From NCBI GenBank assembly GCA_958427145.1, contig CAUAAZ010000020.1, positions 1-37,876 of the forward strand: a stretch of 37,876 nucleotides of DNA, read 5' to 3'. Source of the stretch: an uncultured Collinsella sp. GTDB lineage: Bacteria; Actinomycetota; Coriobacteriia; Coriobacteriales; Coriobacteriaceae. The notes under the pieces are model-generated. The model was not told the origin of the DNA. It worked only from the letters and a program-made list of their open reading frames with translations, and did not search any database. The position numbers were made by a program, and so were the translations under genes. Positions 8,319-15,810 of this stretch are shown one piece after another (the stretch's first letter is position 1; every line of letters starts with the position of its first letter).

Positions 8319-10304
8319 ATGAAGCTCGCACTTGCACAGATCGATATGCGCCTGGGTGACATTGAGGGCATTTGCGGCCGCATCGAGGACCAGGCTCGCC
8401 TGGCTCATGAGCGCGGCGCGCGCGTGCTGTGCGTTCCGGCCCCGCTCTTTATGGGCGCCATGCCGGGCAGCCTGGTGGGCGCTGCCGATTTTGAGCACGA
8501 TATGTTGACGGGCCTGACGGGCGTTGCCGAGCGCATCCAAGAGCTCGATATGATCTGCATCGTGCCCGCTGCGGTTTCGTTTGAGAGCCAGCCCCTGCTT
8601 GACTATATGATGCTCAAAGACGGTCGCGTGGTGCCCGCGCGCACAAGTATTGCCCTGCAGCGTGGCGAGAGCAACGACGCGCGTTGGGCGCCTCCGGTGT
8701 TTGACGTGGACGGCGTGCGCATCGCTGTGGTGTTTGACCTGGACCGCGAGCTCGAGATGCTGCCGACCGGCGTCGACCTCATTGCCTATTTCCAGTTTAA
8801 TGCGTTTGACATGACCGATCGCGAGACCGCCGCCGTCGCCGCCGTGCGCAGCGGTGCCTACCGCAAGATCGCCTCCAAGCGCAGCGTGTGGTTTGCCTGC
8901 ATGGCGCCGGTCGGCGCCTATGACGAGTCGGTGTATACCGGCGGGTCGTTTGTGCTCGACGATTGCGGCCGTGTGGTGGCCCAGGCGCCGTGTTTTGAGG
9001 AGAGCCTGCTGGTTCAGGAGATTCAGCGCGGCGTGATGCTCGATGCCCTGGAGGACCATGAGCTGCCCCAGTTTCGCTCCGAGGAGTGGCTGTGGCAGGC
9101 GCTGGTGCTTGCCGTGCGCGACAATGCTCGCGCCCGCGGTGCATCGCGTGCCGTGGTGGCGCTCGAGGGCGATTTGCCGTCGTCCCTGTTGGCAGCGCTT
9201 GCCGTCGATGCCTTGGGTCCTCGTAACGTAATTGGTCTGGTGCTGGGGCGCAATCGCATCTTTACGCCGGCGCAGGAGGAAGCCGAGGCCGCCCGCTGTT
9301 CCGCTGTTCGCTCAATCGCTGAGCGCCTGCACATTCGCACCGTCGAGCGCGATGCGCCGGATGCGGCGCGCGTACTTGATCGCGACGTGTCGGCGGGCGA
9401 TGCCGAGCGTCTGCGCTCGCGCACGCTGGGCCTCATGCTGGAGGACACGGCGCTCGAGCTGGGTGCGATGGCGCTGAGCCCGCTGTCCAAAACCGAGTAC
9501 GCGCTGGCGGCGCCGGCGCTTTGCGGCGGCTACCAGGGCGACTTTGCGCCCTTTGGCGATGTGTACCTGTCGACGCTTGAGTTTGTGGCGCGTGTGCGCA
9601 ACCGCACGTCTGCCGTGGTGCCCCAAGAGCTCGTGACGCTCAACGCGGTGGAAGATTGTATGGAGCGCGTGCTGGCGCAGGCGCTCTCGACGCTCGACGG
9701 TCCGGTCGATATGCTCGACCGCGCGGCACAGCTGCTTGGCGGGCTTGAGCCGGGTGAGGTCGATGGCGCGCTCGGGGCGCACGTGGACCGCAATCGATCT
9801 TTCGACGACATCCCGATGGCCGCTGGCAAGCCTGAGGCCTGCTCGCTGCTGCTGATGCTTGTACGCCAGGGTGAGGCTGCTCGTCGCATGCTACCGACGG
9901 CGCCGATCGTCTCGGCCCGTTCGTTTGCCGAGCGTGCCTGGCCGTATATGCTCGCGTGGTCCGACCTGGGGCTTAACGGCAAGGAGCGTATGACGGTCGA
10001 TTCGCTGGCGCGCGCCGAGGTGAACCGCTTTGCCGACGAGGATACAAGCGAGCGCATGCGTGGCGAGATGATGGGCATACTGGGTGACCTGTTGGGTATT
10101 TCGCCCGAGCAGATGGAGGAGCTGCGCTCCGAGGACGGCCAGCGCCGCCTGCACGAGGGCATGAAGAAGTTTGAGGGCGAGGTCCAGGACGCCATCGATA
10201 AGATGATGGGCGGTCAGGGCGGCTCGCAAGGTAGTCCCCAGGGTGGCCCGATGCCGCATCCGCCGGTTGATCCCCGACAATTCCCGTTCTTCTCTCAGAA
10301 CTAA
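8319..10304 (+). CDS. NadE-like protein: degenerate glutamine-dependent NAD synthetase homologue, probable pseudoenzyme
   Basis: The 661-residue protein has the architecture of glutamine-dependent NAD synthetase: an N-terminal nitrilase fold (starts MKLALAQIDMRLGDIEG) and a C-terminal ATP-pyrophosphatase fold. Family resemblance is plain in AALAVDALGPRNVIGLVLG and in KTEYALAAPALCGGYQGDFA, which matches the usual KSELALGY...GD region. The catalytic residues are nonetheless altered. The nitrilase Glu position is in PAPLF (A41), the Lys region reads PARTSIALQ, and the Cys region reads VVFDLD (F139-D140). The P-loop SGGxDS is EGDLPSS (283-289). The last 75 residues are a Gly/Pro/Gln-rich tail not typical of NadE. 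I chose the ATG at 8319 because GGGAAGG lies eight bases upstream. The frame is long and intact, so it is probably a retained non-catalytic protein rather than a decaying gene. A true nadE would be expected elsewhere. Confidence 0.82.
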   Translation: MKLALAQIDMRLGDIEGICGRIEDQARLAHERGARVLCVPAPLFMGAMPGSLVGAADFEHDMLTGLTGVAERIQELDMICIVPAAVSFESQPLLDYMMLKDGRVVPARTSIALQRGESNDARWAPPVFDVDGVRIAVVFDLDRELEMLPTGVDLIAYFQFNAFDMTDRETAAVAAVRSGAYRKIASKRSVWFACMAPVGAYDESVYTGGSFVLDDCGRVVAQAPCFEESLLVQEIQRGVMLDALEDHELPQFRSEEWLWQALVLAVRDNARARGASRAVVALEGDLPSSLLAALAVDALGPRNVIGLVLGRNRIFTPAQEEAEAARCSAVRSIAERLHIRTVERDAPDAARVLDRDVSAGDAERLRSRTLGLMLEDTALELGAMALSPLSKTEYALAAPALCGGYQGDFAPFGDVYLSTLEFVARVRNRTSAVVPQELVTLNAVEDCMERVLAQALSTLDGPVDMLDRAAQLLGGLEPGEVDGALGAHVDRNRSFDDIPMAAGKPEACSLLLMLVRQGEAARRMLPTAPIVSARSFAERAWPYMLAWSDLGLNGKERMTVDSLARAEVNRFADEDTSERMRGEMMGILGDLLGISPEQMEELRSEDGQRRLHEGMKKFEGEVQDAIDKMMGGQGGSQGSPQGGPMPHPPVDPRQFPFFSQN

Positions 10305-10322
10305 ACTGGGGATAGGGCCAAG

Positions 10323-10461
10323 GTTACGCGGTTTTACCAAACCGCGTAACGAGTCGACGCTGCGCGAGCCCCTGCCGGGCAATCTGCCGCTCAAACCGTC
10401 GCTTGCGTACAAAAGTACGCGGCGCTCCTCTTTCGCGACACCTTGCCACGGCAGGGACTCG
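10323..10461. repeat. Nested palindromic intergenic element
   Basis: The 294-base spacer 10305-10598 starts with two strong foldbacks. The first is a perfect 12-base-pair hairpin (10323-10334 with 10339-10350, loop TACC) that has no U-tract and so is not a normal terminator. The second is a larger structure: arms 10365-10382 and 10443-10461 are near-perfect inverted copies (core CCCTGCCG with CGGCAGGG). Between them lies a second perfect hairpin, GCGTAC-AAAA-GTACGC at 10405-10420. The layout looks like a REP/BIME-type unit or a structured RNA rather than coding sequence. Confidence 0.6.
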
Positions 10462-10498
10462 CTCGCTGACTTATGCTCAACCTATGGTTCAACCTTGC

Positions 10499-10529
10499 TT
10501 GCTAGATACGGTCGCTGTTGTGTTATTCT
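10499..10529 (+). promoter_or_regulatory. candidate promoter of ruvCAB
   Basis: TTGCTA at 10499-10504 and TATTCT at 10524-10529 are 19 bases apart and lie 70 bases ahead of the ruvC start, just after the palindromic element. The spacing is longer than the optimum, so this is only a candidate. Confidence 0.35.
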
Positions 10530-10598
10530 AGAACAGACGTTCGTGAATGATGCGCGGGGCTTTGCCTTGTGCTGTGCTGGTGACGAGGGGAGGTCGGC

Positions 10599-11120
10599 TT
10601 GGTTATCTTGGGCATTGACCCCGGTTTGGCTCATACGGGTTGGGGGATTATCGAGGAGCGGCGTGGCGAGGTTCGCTGCCGTGCCTATGGCTGCATCGAG
10701 ACCAGTGCCGGAAGTCCGCTCGCGGTGCGCCTCTCGCATATCGCCCATGACCTTAAGGACGTCGTCGAGCGTTATCGACCCGACACAGCTGCTGTCGAGA
10801 GCATCTACTTTGGCGCCAACGTTCGTTCGGCCATCCCCACGGCGCATGCCCGCGGTGCTGCGCTTGTGGCGCTTTCGGAGTGCGCGCTCGAGATTGGCGA
10901 GTACACGCCCATGCAGATCAAACAGGCTGTGGTGGGCACCGGCGCCGCGGACAAGCGGCAGGTCGCCTACATGGTACGCACGCTAACACAGCTCGACCAC
11001 GACCCACATCCCGACCATGCCGCCGATGCCCTGGCCTGCGCCATCTGCCACGTTAACCTCAGCCGCACCCGGGCGCTTACCGGCGGCGAGTTCTATCAAC
11101 AGAGAGGAACCGGATACTGA
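10599..11120 (+). CDS. ruvC: Crossover junction endodeoxyribonuclease RuvC
   Basis: Resolves Holliday junctions by symmetric nicking, working on junctions held by RuvAB. The 173-residue RNase H-like protein has all four acidic catalytic positions: D7 in GIDPGLAHTGWG, E67 in AVESIYFG, and D139 and D143 in PDHAADALA. Usual family length is about 160-175. Translation starts at TTG 10599, fixed by AGGGGAGG at 10586-10593 and by the conserved VILGIDPG N-terminus. The stop codon overlaps the ruvA start as TGATG, so the two are translationally coupled. Confidence 0.96.
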   Translation: MVILGIDPGLAHTGWGIIEERRGEVRCRAYGCIETSAGSPLAVRLSHIAHDLKDVVERYRPDTAAVESIYFGANVRSAIPTAHARGAALVALSECALEIGEYTPMQIKQAVVGTGAADKRQVAYMVRTLTQLDHDPHPDHAADALACAICHVNLSRTRALTGGEFYQQRGTGY

Positions 11121-11740
11121 TGATCTCCCAGCTCCACGGAACGCTTGTCGAGGCCACGATGAGCTCGGCTGTCGTCGATGTGTCGGGCGTTGGCTTTGAG
11201 CTCGGCATTTCCGGCAGCACTGCGGCCACGTTGCCGACGCCCGACGGCGAGGTCCGCCTCTACACGCGTATGCAGGTGCGCGAGGACGCCATGACACTTT
11301 TCGGTTTTTCCTCAAAGGATGAGCGCACGATGTTCGACCGGCTCGTGTCCGTCTCGGGTGTTGGTCCGCGCTTGGCGCTCGCCGTGCTTTCTACCTATAC
11401 CGTGGGGCAGCTGTATTCGCTGGTGATGGCCGAGGACGACAAGGGCATGGCCAAGGTGCCCGGTGTGGGCAAAAAGACAGCTCAGCGTCTGATCCTGGAG
11501 CTCAAGAGCACCTTTGCCAAGGACAAAGGCTTTGTGCCAGTCGACGTGATTCCCGGACAGGTTGCGATGCCCGTGCCCGCTGCCGCTCCCTCGGCCATCG
11601 ACGATGCCCGTGCGGCACTCCTTTCCATGGGCTTTAGCCCGCAGGAGACCGATGTCGCTCTGAGCGGGTATGATGGGCAGGATATGCGTGTCGAGGATCT
11701 GCTCGGCGCGGCGCTTAAGCGACTCGGAATGGATGCGTGA
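11120..11740 (+). CDS. ruvA: Holliday junction branch migration protein RuvA
   Basis: Tetrameric junction-binding subunit that recruits the RuvB motor. The 206-residue protein has an N-terminal OB-like domain (MISQLHGTLVEA, VSGVGFEL), two helix-hairpin-helix motifs (SVSGVGPRLALAVLS and KVPGVGKKTAQRLILEL) and a C-terminal three-helix domain III that contacts RuvB (ARAALLSMGFSPQE...LLGAALKRLG), joined by a flexible Pro/Ala/Val linker. The ATG overlaps the ruvC stop and the ruvA stop overlaps the ruvB start, giving a three-gene coupled operon in the order C-A-B. Confidence 0.96.
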   Translation: MISQLHGTLVEATMSSAVVDVSGVGFELGISGSTAATLPTPDGEVRLYTRMQVREDAMTLFGFSSKDERTMFDRLVSVSGVGPRLALAVLSTYTVGQLYSLVMAEDDKGMAKVPGVGKKTAQRLILELKSTFAKDKGFVPVDVIPGQVAMPVPAAAPSAIDDARAALLSMGFSPQETDVALSGYDGQDMRVEDLLGAALKRLGMDA

Positions 11741-12807
11741 TGTGGGAAGCCGATGACTCTCAGGACCTGTGGGCGACGCCCGGTAACTCGCCGGCGGCAT
11801 CCATGGCGCACGGCGAGCGCATGGTGGGCTCGGAGCTGACGGCCGAGGATCTCGATGTCGACCGCACTTTGCGCCCTCAGCGCCTGGACGATTACTGCGG
11901 CCAGGAGCACATCAAGCAAAGCCTGCGCGTGTTGATCGAAGCGGCGCAGAGCCGTGGCGAGACGCTCGACCACGTGATCTTCTCGGGTCCTCCGGGCCTG
12001 GGCAAGACCACGCTGGCCACCGTTATCGCTAACGAGCTGGGCGCTCAGATCAAGACCACGAGTGGCCCTGCCATCGCGCGCACGGGCGACCTAGCGGCCA
12101 TCCTTACTAACTTGCAGCCGGGTGATGTGCTGTTTATCGACGAGATCCACCGCCTCAACCGTTCGGTCGAGGAGGTCCTGTACCCCGCGATGGAGGACTT
12201 TGCCCTCGATATCGTGATTGGCAAGGGTCCGGCGGCGCGCTCGATTCGCCTGGATATTCCCAAGTTTACGCTGGTAGCGGCAACGACCCGCTCAGGCATG
12301 TTGACCGGCCCGTTGCGCGACCGCTTTGGCATTTCATATCGCCTGGATTACTACACGGTCGAGGAGCTCGCGCAGATTGTGACGCGCTCGGCGACTATCC
12401 TGGGCGTGACGATCGACCATCCTAGTGCGCTCGAGATCGGCTCGCGTTCGCGCGGCACGCCACGTCTTGCCAACCGCCTGCTCAAGCGCGTGCGCGATTA
12501 CGCACAGGTGCGCGGCAACGGCCCCATCGAGCTCGATATCTGCCGTCAGGCGCTCGAGTTCTTCGAGATCGACGAGCTCGGGCTGGACTGGATGGATATT
12601 CGCATTTTGGAGACGCTTGCTAAGACGTTCTCCGGTCGTGCCGTGGGACTTACGACCCTTGCCAGCGCGGTGGGCGAGGACCCGGGCACGCTCGAGGATG
12701 TCTATGAGCCCTATTTGCTGCAGTGCGGGTTGATGATTCGTACGCCGCAGGGCCGCCAGGCAACGCTTCGCACATTCGAGCATTTGGGTATTGAACCGAC
12801 CGTTTAG
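11740..12807 (+). CDS. ruvB: Holliday junction branch migration ATPase RuvB
   Basis: Hexameric AAA+ motor that drives branch migration together with RuvA. The 355-residue protein has the usual N-terminus (LRPQRLDDYCGQEHIK), Walker A GPPGLGKTT, Walker B FIDEIHRL, sensor 1 AATTRSGM, the arginine-finger segment GPLRDRFGI and the C-terminal winged-helix DNA-binding domain (MIRTPQGRQAT). The start is taken as ATG 11740, which overlaps the ruvA stop as TGATG exactly as ruvA overlaps ruvC; an in-frame GTG three bases earlier is the alternative. No clear terminator follows. The next gene, fhs, has its own promoter-like sequence. Confidence 0.97.
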   Translation: MWEADDSQDLWATPGNSPAASMAHGERMVGSELTAEDLDVDRTLRPQRLDDYCGQEHIKQSLRVLIEAAQSRGETLDHVIFSGPPGLGKTTLATVIANELGAQIKTTSGPAIARTGDLAAILTNLQPGDVLFIDEIHRLNRSVEEVLYPAMEDFALDIVIGKGPAARSIRLDIPKFTLVAATTRSGMLTGPLRDRFGISYRLDYYTVEELAQIVTRSATILGVTIDHPSALEIGSRSRGTPRLANRLLKRVRDYAQVRGNGPIELDICRQALEFFEIDELGLDWMDIRILETLAKTFSGRAVGLTTLASAVGEDPGTLEDVYEPYLLQCGLMIRTPQGRQATLRTFEHLGIEPTV

Positions 12808-12885
12808 GAATGGGCTTGTTTTAGCGCATCTGTAGGCTATCGCTGGGTATCGGGTAAACATATCGCCGTTCGTCGGTTGCGGGCG

Positions 12886-12913
12886 TTTTACCATTGCGCG
12901 CGCGTGCTATGCT
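12886..12913 (+). promoter_or_regulatory. candidate promoter of fhs
   Basis: TTTTAC (12886-12891) and TATGCT (12908-12913) are separated by 16 bases; TATGCT is preceded by TGC, an extended -10-like context. It lies 41 bases before the fhs start codon. Confidence 0.4.
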
Positions 12914-12953
12914 GGATTGGTCTTTTTCTCATCCGGTAACGAAAGGACCGCCC

Positions 12954-14621
12954 ATGCCTACTGACATCGAAATCGCACGTTCTGTCACGCCGCTGCCTAT
13001 TACCGAGGTGGCCAAGAACGCCGGCGTCGACGTTAAGCACCTTCTTCCGTACGGCTTCGACAAGGCTAAGGTCGACTATTCACTGCTCAACGAGCCGACT
13101 GATCACCAGGCCAAGCTCGTCCTCGTGACCGCTATCAACCCAACGCCTGCGGGTGAGGGCAAGACCACCACGACCATCGGTCTGGCCGACGGCCTGCGTC
13201 GTCGCGGCGTCAAGAGCGCCGTGGCCCTGCGCGAGCCTTCGCTCGGCCCCGTCTTTGGCGTTAAGGGCGGCGCTGCCGGCGGCGGCTGGGCTCAGGTCAT
13301 CCCCATGGAGGATATCAACTTGCACTTTACCGGTGACTTCCATGCCATCGGTGCCGCCAATAACCTGCTGGCCGCCATGCTTGATAACCACATCCAGCAG
13401 GGCAATCAGCTCGGTATTGACGTTAAGCGCATCACTTGGAAGCGCGTCGTCGATATGAACGACCGTCAGCTGCGCCACGTCATCGACGGCATTGGCGGTA
13501 AGGCCCAGGGCGTGCCGCGCGAGGACGGCTTCGATATCACCGTCGCCTCCGAGGTCATGGCAATCCTGTGCCTGTCTACGAGCATCAGCGACCTCAAGGA
13601 ACGCTTGGGTGAGATCGTCGTCGGCTACAGCTTTGCCGGCGAGCCTGTCCGTGCACGCGACCTTAAGGCCCAGGGTGCCATGGCCGCGTTGCTTAAGGAC
13701 GCGCTCAAGCCCAACTTGGTGCAAACGCTCGAGGGCACGCCCGCGTTTGTCCACGGCGGCCCCTTCGCCAACATTGCCCACGGCTGCAACTCTATCATGG
13801 CCACGCGTATGGCGATGCGCTTTGGCGATGTCGCCATTACCGAGGCCGGCTTCGGTGCCGATCTGGGTGCCGAGAAGTTCCTCGACATCAAGTGCCGCAT
13901 GACGGGCGTTCGCCCCAGCGCCGTCGTGATCGTCGCGACCGCTCGTGCGTTGAAGTACAACGGCGGCGTCGCCAAGGCCGACCTCAACGAGGAGAACCTC
14001 GAGGCACTCAAGGCTGGCATGCCCAACCTGCTGCGTCACGTCGACAACATCCAGAACGTTTATGGTCTGCCCTGCGTGGTCGCCATCAACCGCTTCCCGA
14101 CGGACACCGAGGCCGAGCTTGCGCTCATCGAGTCCGAGTGCCAGAAGCTTGGCGTCAACGTTAAGCTTTCCGAGGTCTGGGCCAGGGGCGGCGAGGGCGC
14201 GCTCGAGCTGGCCGATGAGGTCATGCGTCTGATTGAGCAGCCGAGCGAGCTCAAGTTTGCCTATGAGGACGGCGCTGATGTCGCTGATGCCCTCGAGGCC
14301 GTTGCCACCAAGGTCTACCGCGCCGACGGCGTTGACTTTACGCCGGCCGCCAAGCGCCAGCTCGCCGAGCTGCGCGAGAACGGCTTTGGCAACCTGCCGG
14401 TGTGCGTCGCCAAGACGCAGTACAGCTTTAGTGACAACGCCAAGGCCCTGGGCGCTCCCGAGAACTTCCGCATCACCGTGCGTGAGCTCAAGGTTTCTGC
14501 CGGCGCCCACTTTGTGGTCGCGCTGACCGGCAGTGTTCTGACCATGCCGGGCCTGCCCAAGGTGCCCGCGGCCGAAAACATCGACGTCGACAACGACGGC
14601 AACATCACCGGCCTGTTCTAA
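12954..14621 (+). CDS. fhs: Formate--tetrahydrofolate ligase
   Basis: Makes 10-formyl-tetrahydrofolate from formate, tetrahydrofolate and ATP, feeding one-carbon units into purine, glycine/serine and, in acetogens, Wood-Ljungdahl metabolism. The 555-residue protein shows the ATP site TPAGEGKTTTTIGL near residue 65 and the family signatures GGAAGGGWAQV, FTGDFHAIGAANN and EAGFGADLGAEKF, ending at GLF like its relatives. The ATG at 12954 has GAAAGGA six bases upstream; an in-frame ATG at 12894 would add 20 residues not found in the family. The partner enzymes FchA and FolD are encoded 8.4 kb downstream at 22997-24486. No other Wood-Ljungdahl genes are visible, so a role in ordinary one-carbon supply is the safer reading. 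Confidence 0.97.
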   Translation: MPTDIEIARSVTPLPITEVAKNAGVDVKHLLPYGFDKAKVDYSLLNEPTDHQAKLVLVTAINPTPAGEGKTTTTIGLADGLRRRGVKSAVALREPSLGPVFGVKGGAAGGGWAQVIPMEDINLHFTGDFHAIGAANNLLAAMLDNHIQQGNQLGIDVKRITWKRVVDMNDRQLRHVIDGIGGKAQGVPREDGFDITVASEVMAILCLSTSISDLKERLGEIVVGYSFAGEPVRARDLKAQGAMAALLKDALKPNLVQTLEGTPAFVHGGPFANIAHGCNSIMATRMAMRFGDVAITEAGFGADLGAEKFLDIKCRMTGVRPSAVVIVATARALKYNGGVAKADLNEENLEALKAGMPNLLRHVDNIQNVYGLPCVVAINRFPTDTEAELALIESECQKLGVNVKLSEVWARGGEGALELADEVMRLIEQPSELKFAYEDGADVADALEAVATKVYRADGVDFTPAAKRQLAELRENGFGNLPVCVAKTQYSFSDNAKALGAPENFRITVRELKVSAGAHFVVALTGSVLTMPGLPKVPAAENIDVDNDGNITGLF

Positions 14622-14646
14622 GTCTGCTGTCCATAGCTGCTTGTCC

Positions 14647-14684
14647 GCCCCGCCGTGCCCACACAAGGCCCGGCGGGGCTTTTT
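14647..14684 (+). terminator. Intrinsic terminator after fhs
   Basis: A nine-base-pair stem (GCCCCGCCG with CGGCGGGGC), extended by an inner GCC/GGC, is followed directly by TTTTT. It sits 26 bases after the fhs stop codon. Confidence 0.9.
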
Positions 14685-14802
14685 GATCCTTAGGCCCGCG
14701 CATGTCTTGTAGATACCGACGGACTCTGCCCATCATAGGCTTTTGCGCGGGTAGAATGCATGGATAACTTGAGGCTCACGCGCGACGGAAAGGAATCGTT
14801 GC

Positions 14803-15792
14803 ATGGATCAGGACAAGACAACCGTGATGGGCGGTTACGGTTCCGCGCAGGCTGGCGATAGCGCCGATGTGACCCGCGCTGTTCCCAACCCCAGCTATAC
14901 CGACCCCGCCGCGACGCAGCCTTCTGCCGAGCCCACCCGGGTTATGGGCTATGGCGACACGGCGCAGGATTCTTACGCTGCATCTTCGCAAGACCCCTAT
15001 GGCAGCGCAGCTCCGGACCCGTTTGATTACGCGCCGCAGGATTCTTATGCCGCCTCGACGCCGAATCCCTATGATGACCTGCCGCAGAATCCCATTCCGC
15101 AGCCTCAGCAGACGACGTATATGCCTCGCACGGCGCAGCCTCGCTACGAGTCGCGGGAGCCGTATCGCGAGTACCCCAAGTCGATTCCGCAATATGGCGA
15201 GGACGAGGAGAAGAAGCCGTCGCGTTCGTCGAGCGTGATCAAGAAGATCCTCATCGTACTGGCGATCTTCTTTGCGCTGTCGGTTGTGTTTGCCATCGTG
15301 TCGGGCATGCTCAACAAGCGAGGGAGTTCAACGGCCGATACCACTGCCGAGCAAACCGAGTCCGCCTCGTCTAGCACCGTCGATCTGAGCGATATCCCGG
15401 GGCAGTACTGGTCCAGCGCCAAGAAGATCCTCAAGTCGCGCGGCGCCGATCTTTCGAATGCCGTGGTCCTGACTGATGATGGCTCAACGCCCATCGTCGA
15501 TGCCAACTGGGTCGTTACTTCTGCCTACTATAACGACAACGGCAACCTCGAAATTCAACTCACGCACAAGAACAGTTCGGGCAACTCGTCCGACGGCCAA
15601 AGCGGTACCGACAGCTCGAGCTCCAATACGCTGGAGGACTTGAGCAACAAGGCGCAGGAGTTGGGAGACAAGGCGCAAGAGCTGGGCGATACGGCACAAA
15701 ATCTGGGCGATACCGCGCAGAACTTGGGCGGCATGGCGACGGATGCCTGGAACGCCCTGCAAAACGGCATCTCGGGCGCGCAGGGAAACTAG
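14803..15792 (+). CDS. Single-pass membrane protein with disordered N-terminus, PASTA-like segment and heptad repeats
   Basis: I do not recognise a named family for the 329-residue protein. Residues 1-145 are cytoplasmic by topology, rich in Pro, Gln, Tyr, Asp and Ser, with two similar TTVMG and TRVMG motifs (residues 6-10 and 45-49). A transmembrane helix spans about 149-170 after a Lys/Arg-rich patch. The outside part contains a roughly 60-residue segment (VDLSDIPGQYWSSAKKIL ... ANWVVTSAYYNDNGNLEIQLTHK) whose pattern resembles a single PASTA domain. The tail is built from seven-residue repeats (KAQELGD, TAQNLGD), likely a short helix. The ATG has GAAAGGAA about nine bases upstream, and TAGAAT at 14752 may be its -10. 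It converges on the CDF gene with only 18 bases between stops and no terminator. A role at the cell wall, perhaps linked to serine/threonine-kinase signalling, is only inferred. Confidence 0.8.
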   Translation: MDQDKTTVMGGYGSAQAGDSADVTRAVPNPSYTDPAATQPSAEPTRVMGYGDTAQDSYAASSQDPYGSAAPDPFDYAPQDSYAASTPNPYDDLPQNPIPQPQQTTYMPRTAQPRYESREPYREYPKSIPQYGEDEEKKPSRSSSVIKKILIVLAIFFALSVVFAIVSGMLNKRGSSTADTTAEQTESASSSTVDLSDIPGQYWSSAKKILKSRGADLSNAVVLTDDGSTPIVDANWVVTSAYYNDNGNLEIQLTHKNSSGNSSDGQSGTDSSSSNTLEDLSNKAQELGDKAQELGDTAQNLGDTAQNLGGMATDAWNALQNGISGAQGN

Positions 15793-15810
15793 CTGACGAG
15801 CGGAGCGGGG

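Noticed and set aside
10323..10350. Perfect hairpin considered as terminator of the NadE-like gene
   Set aside because: No T-run follows on either strand, so it was listed as a palindromic element instead.
13080..14666. 528-codon minus-strand frame opposite fhs
   Set aside because: Shadow of fhs, overlapping even its terminator.
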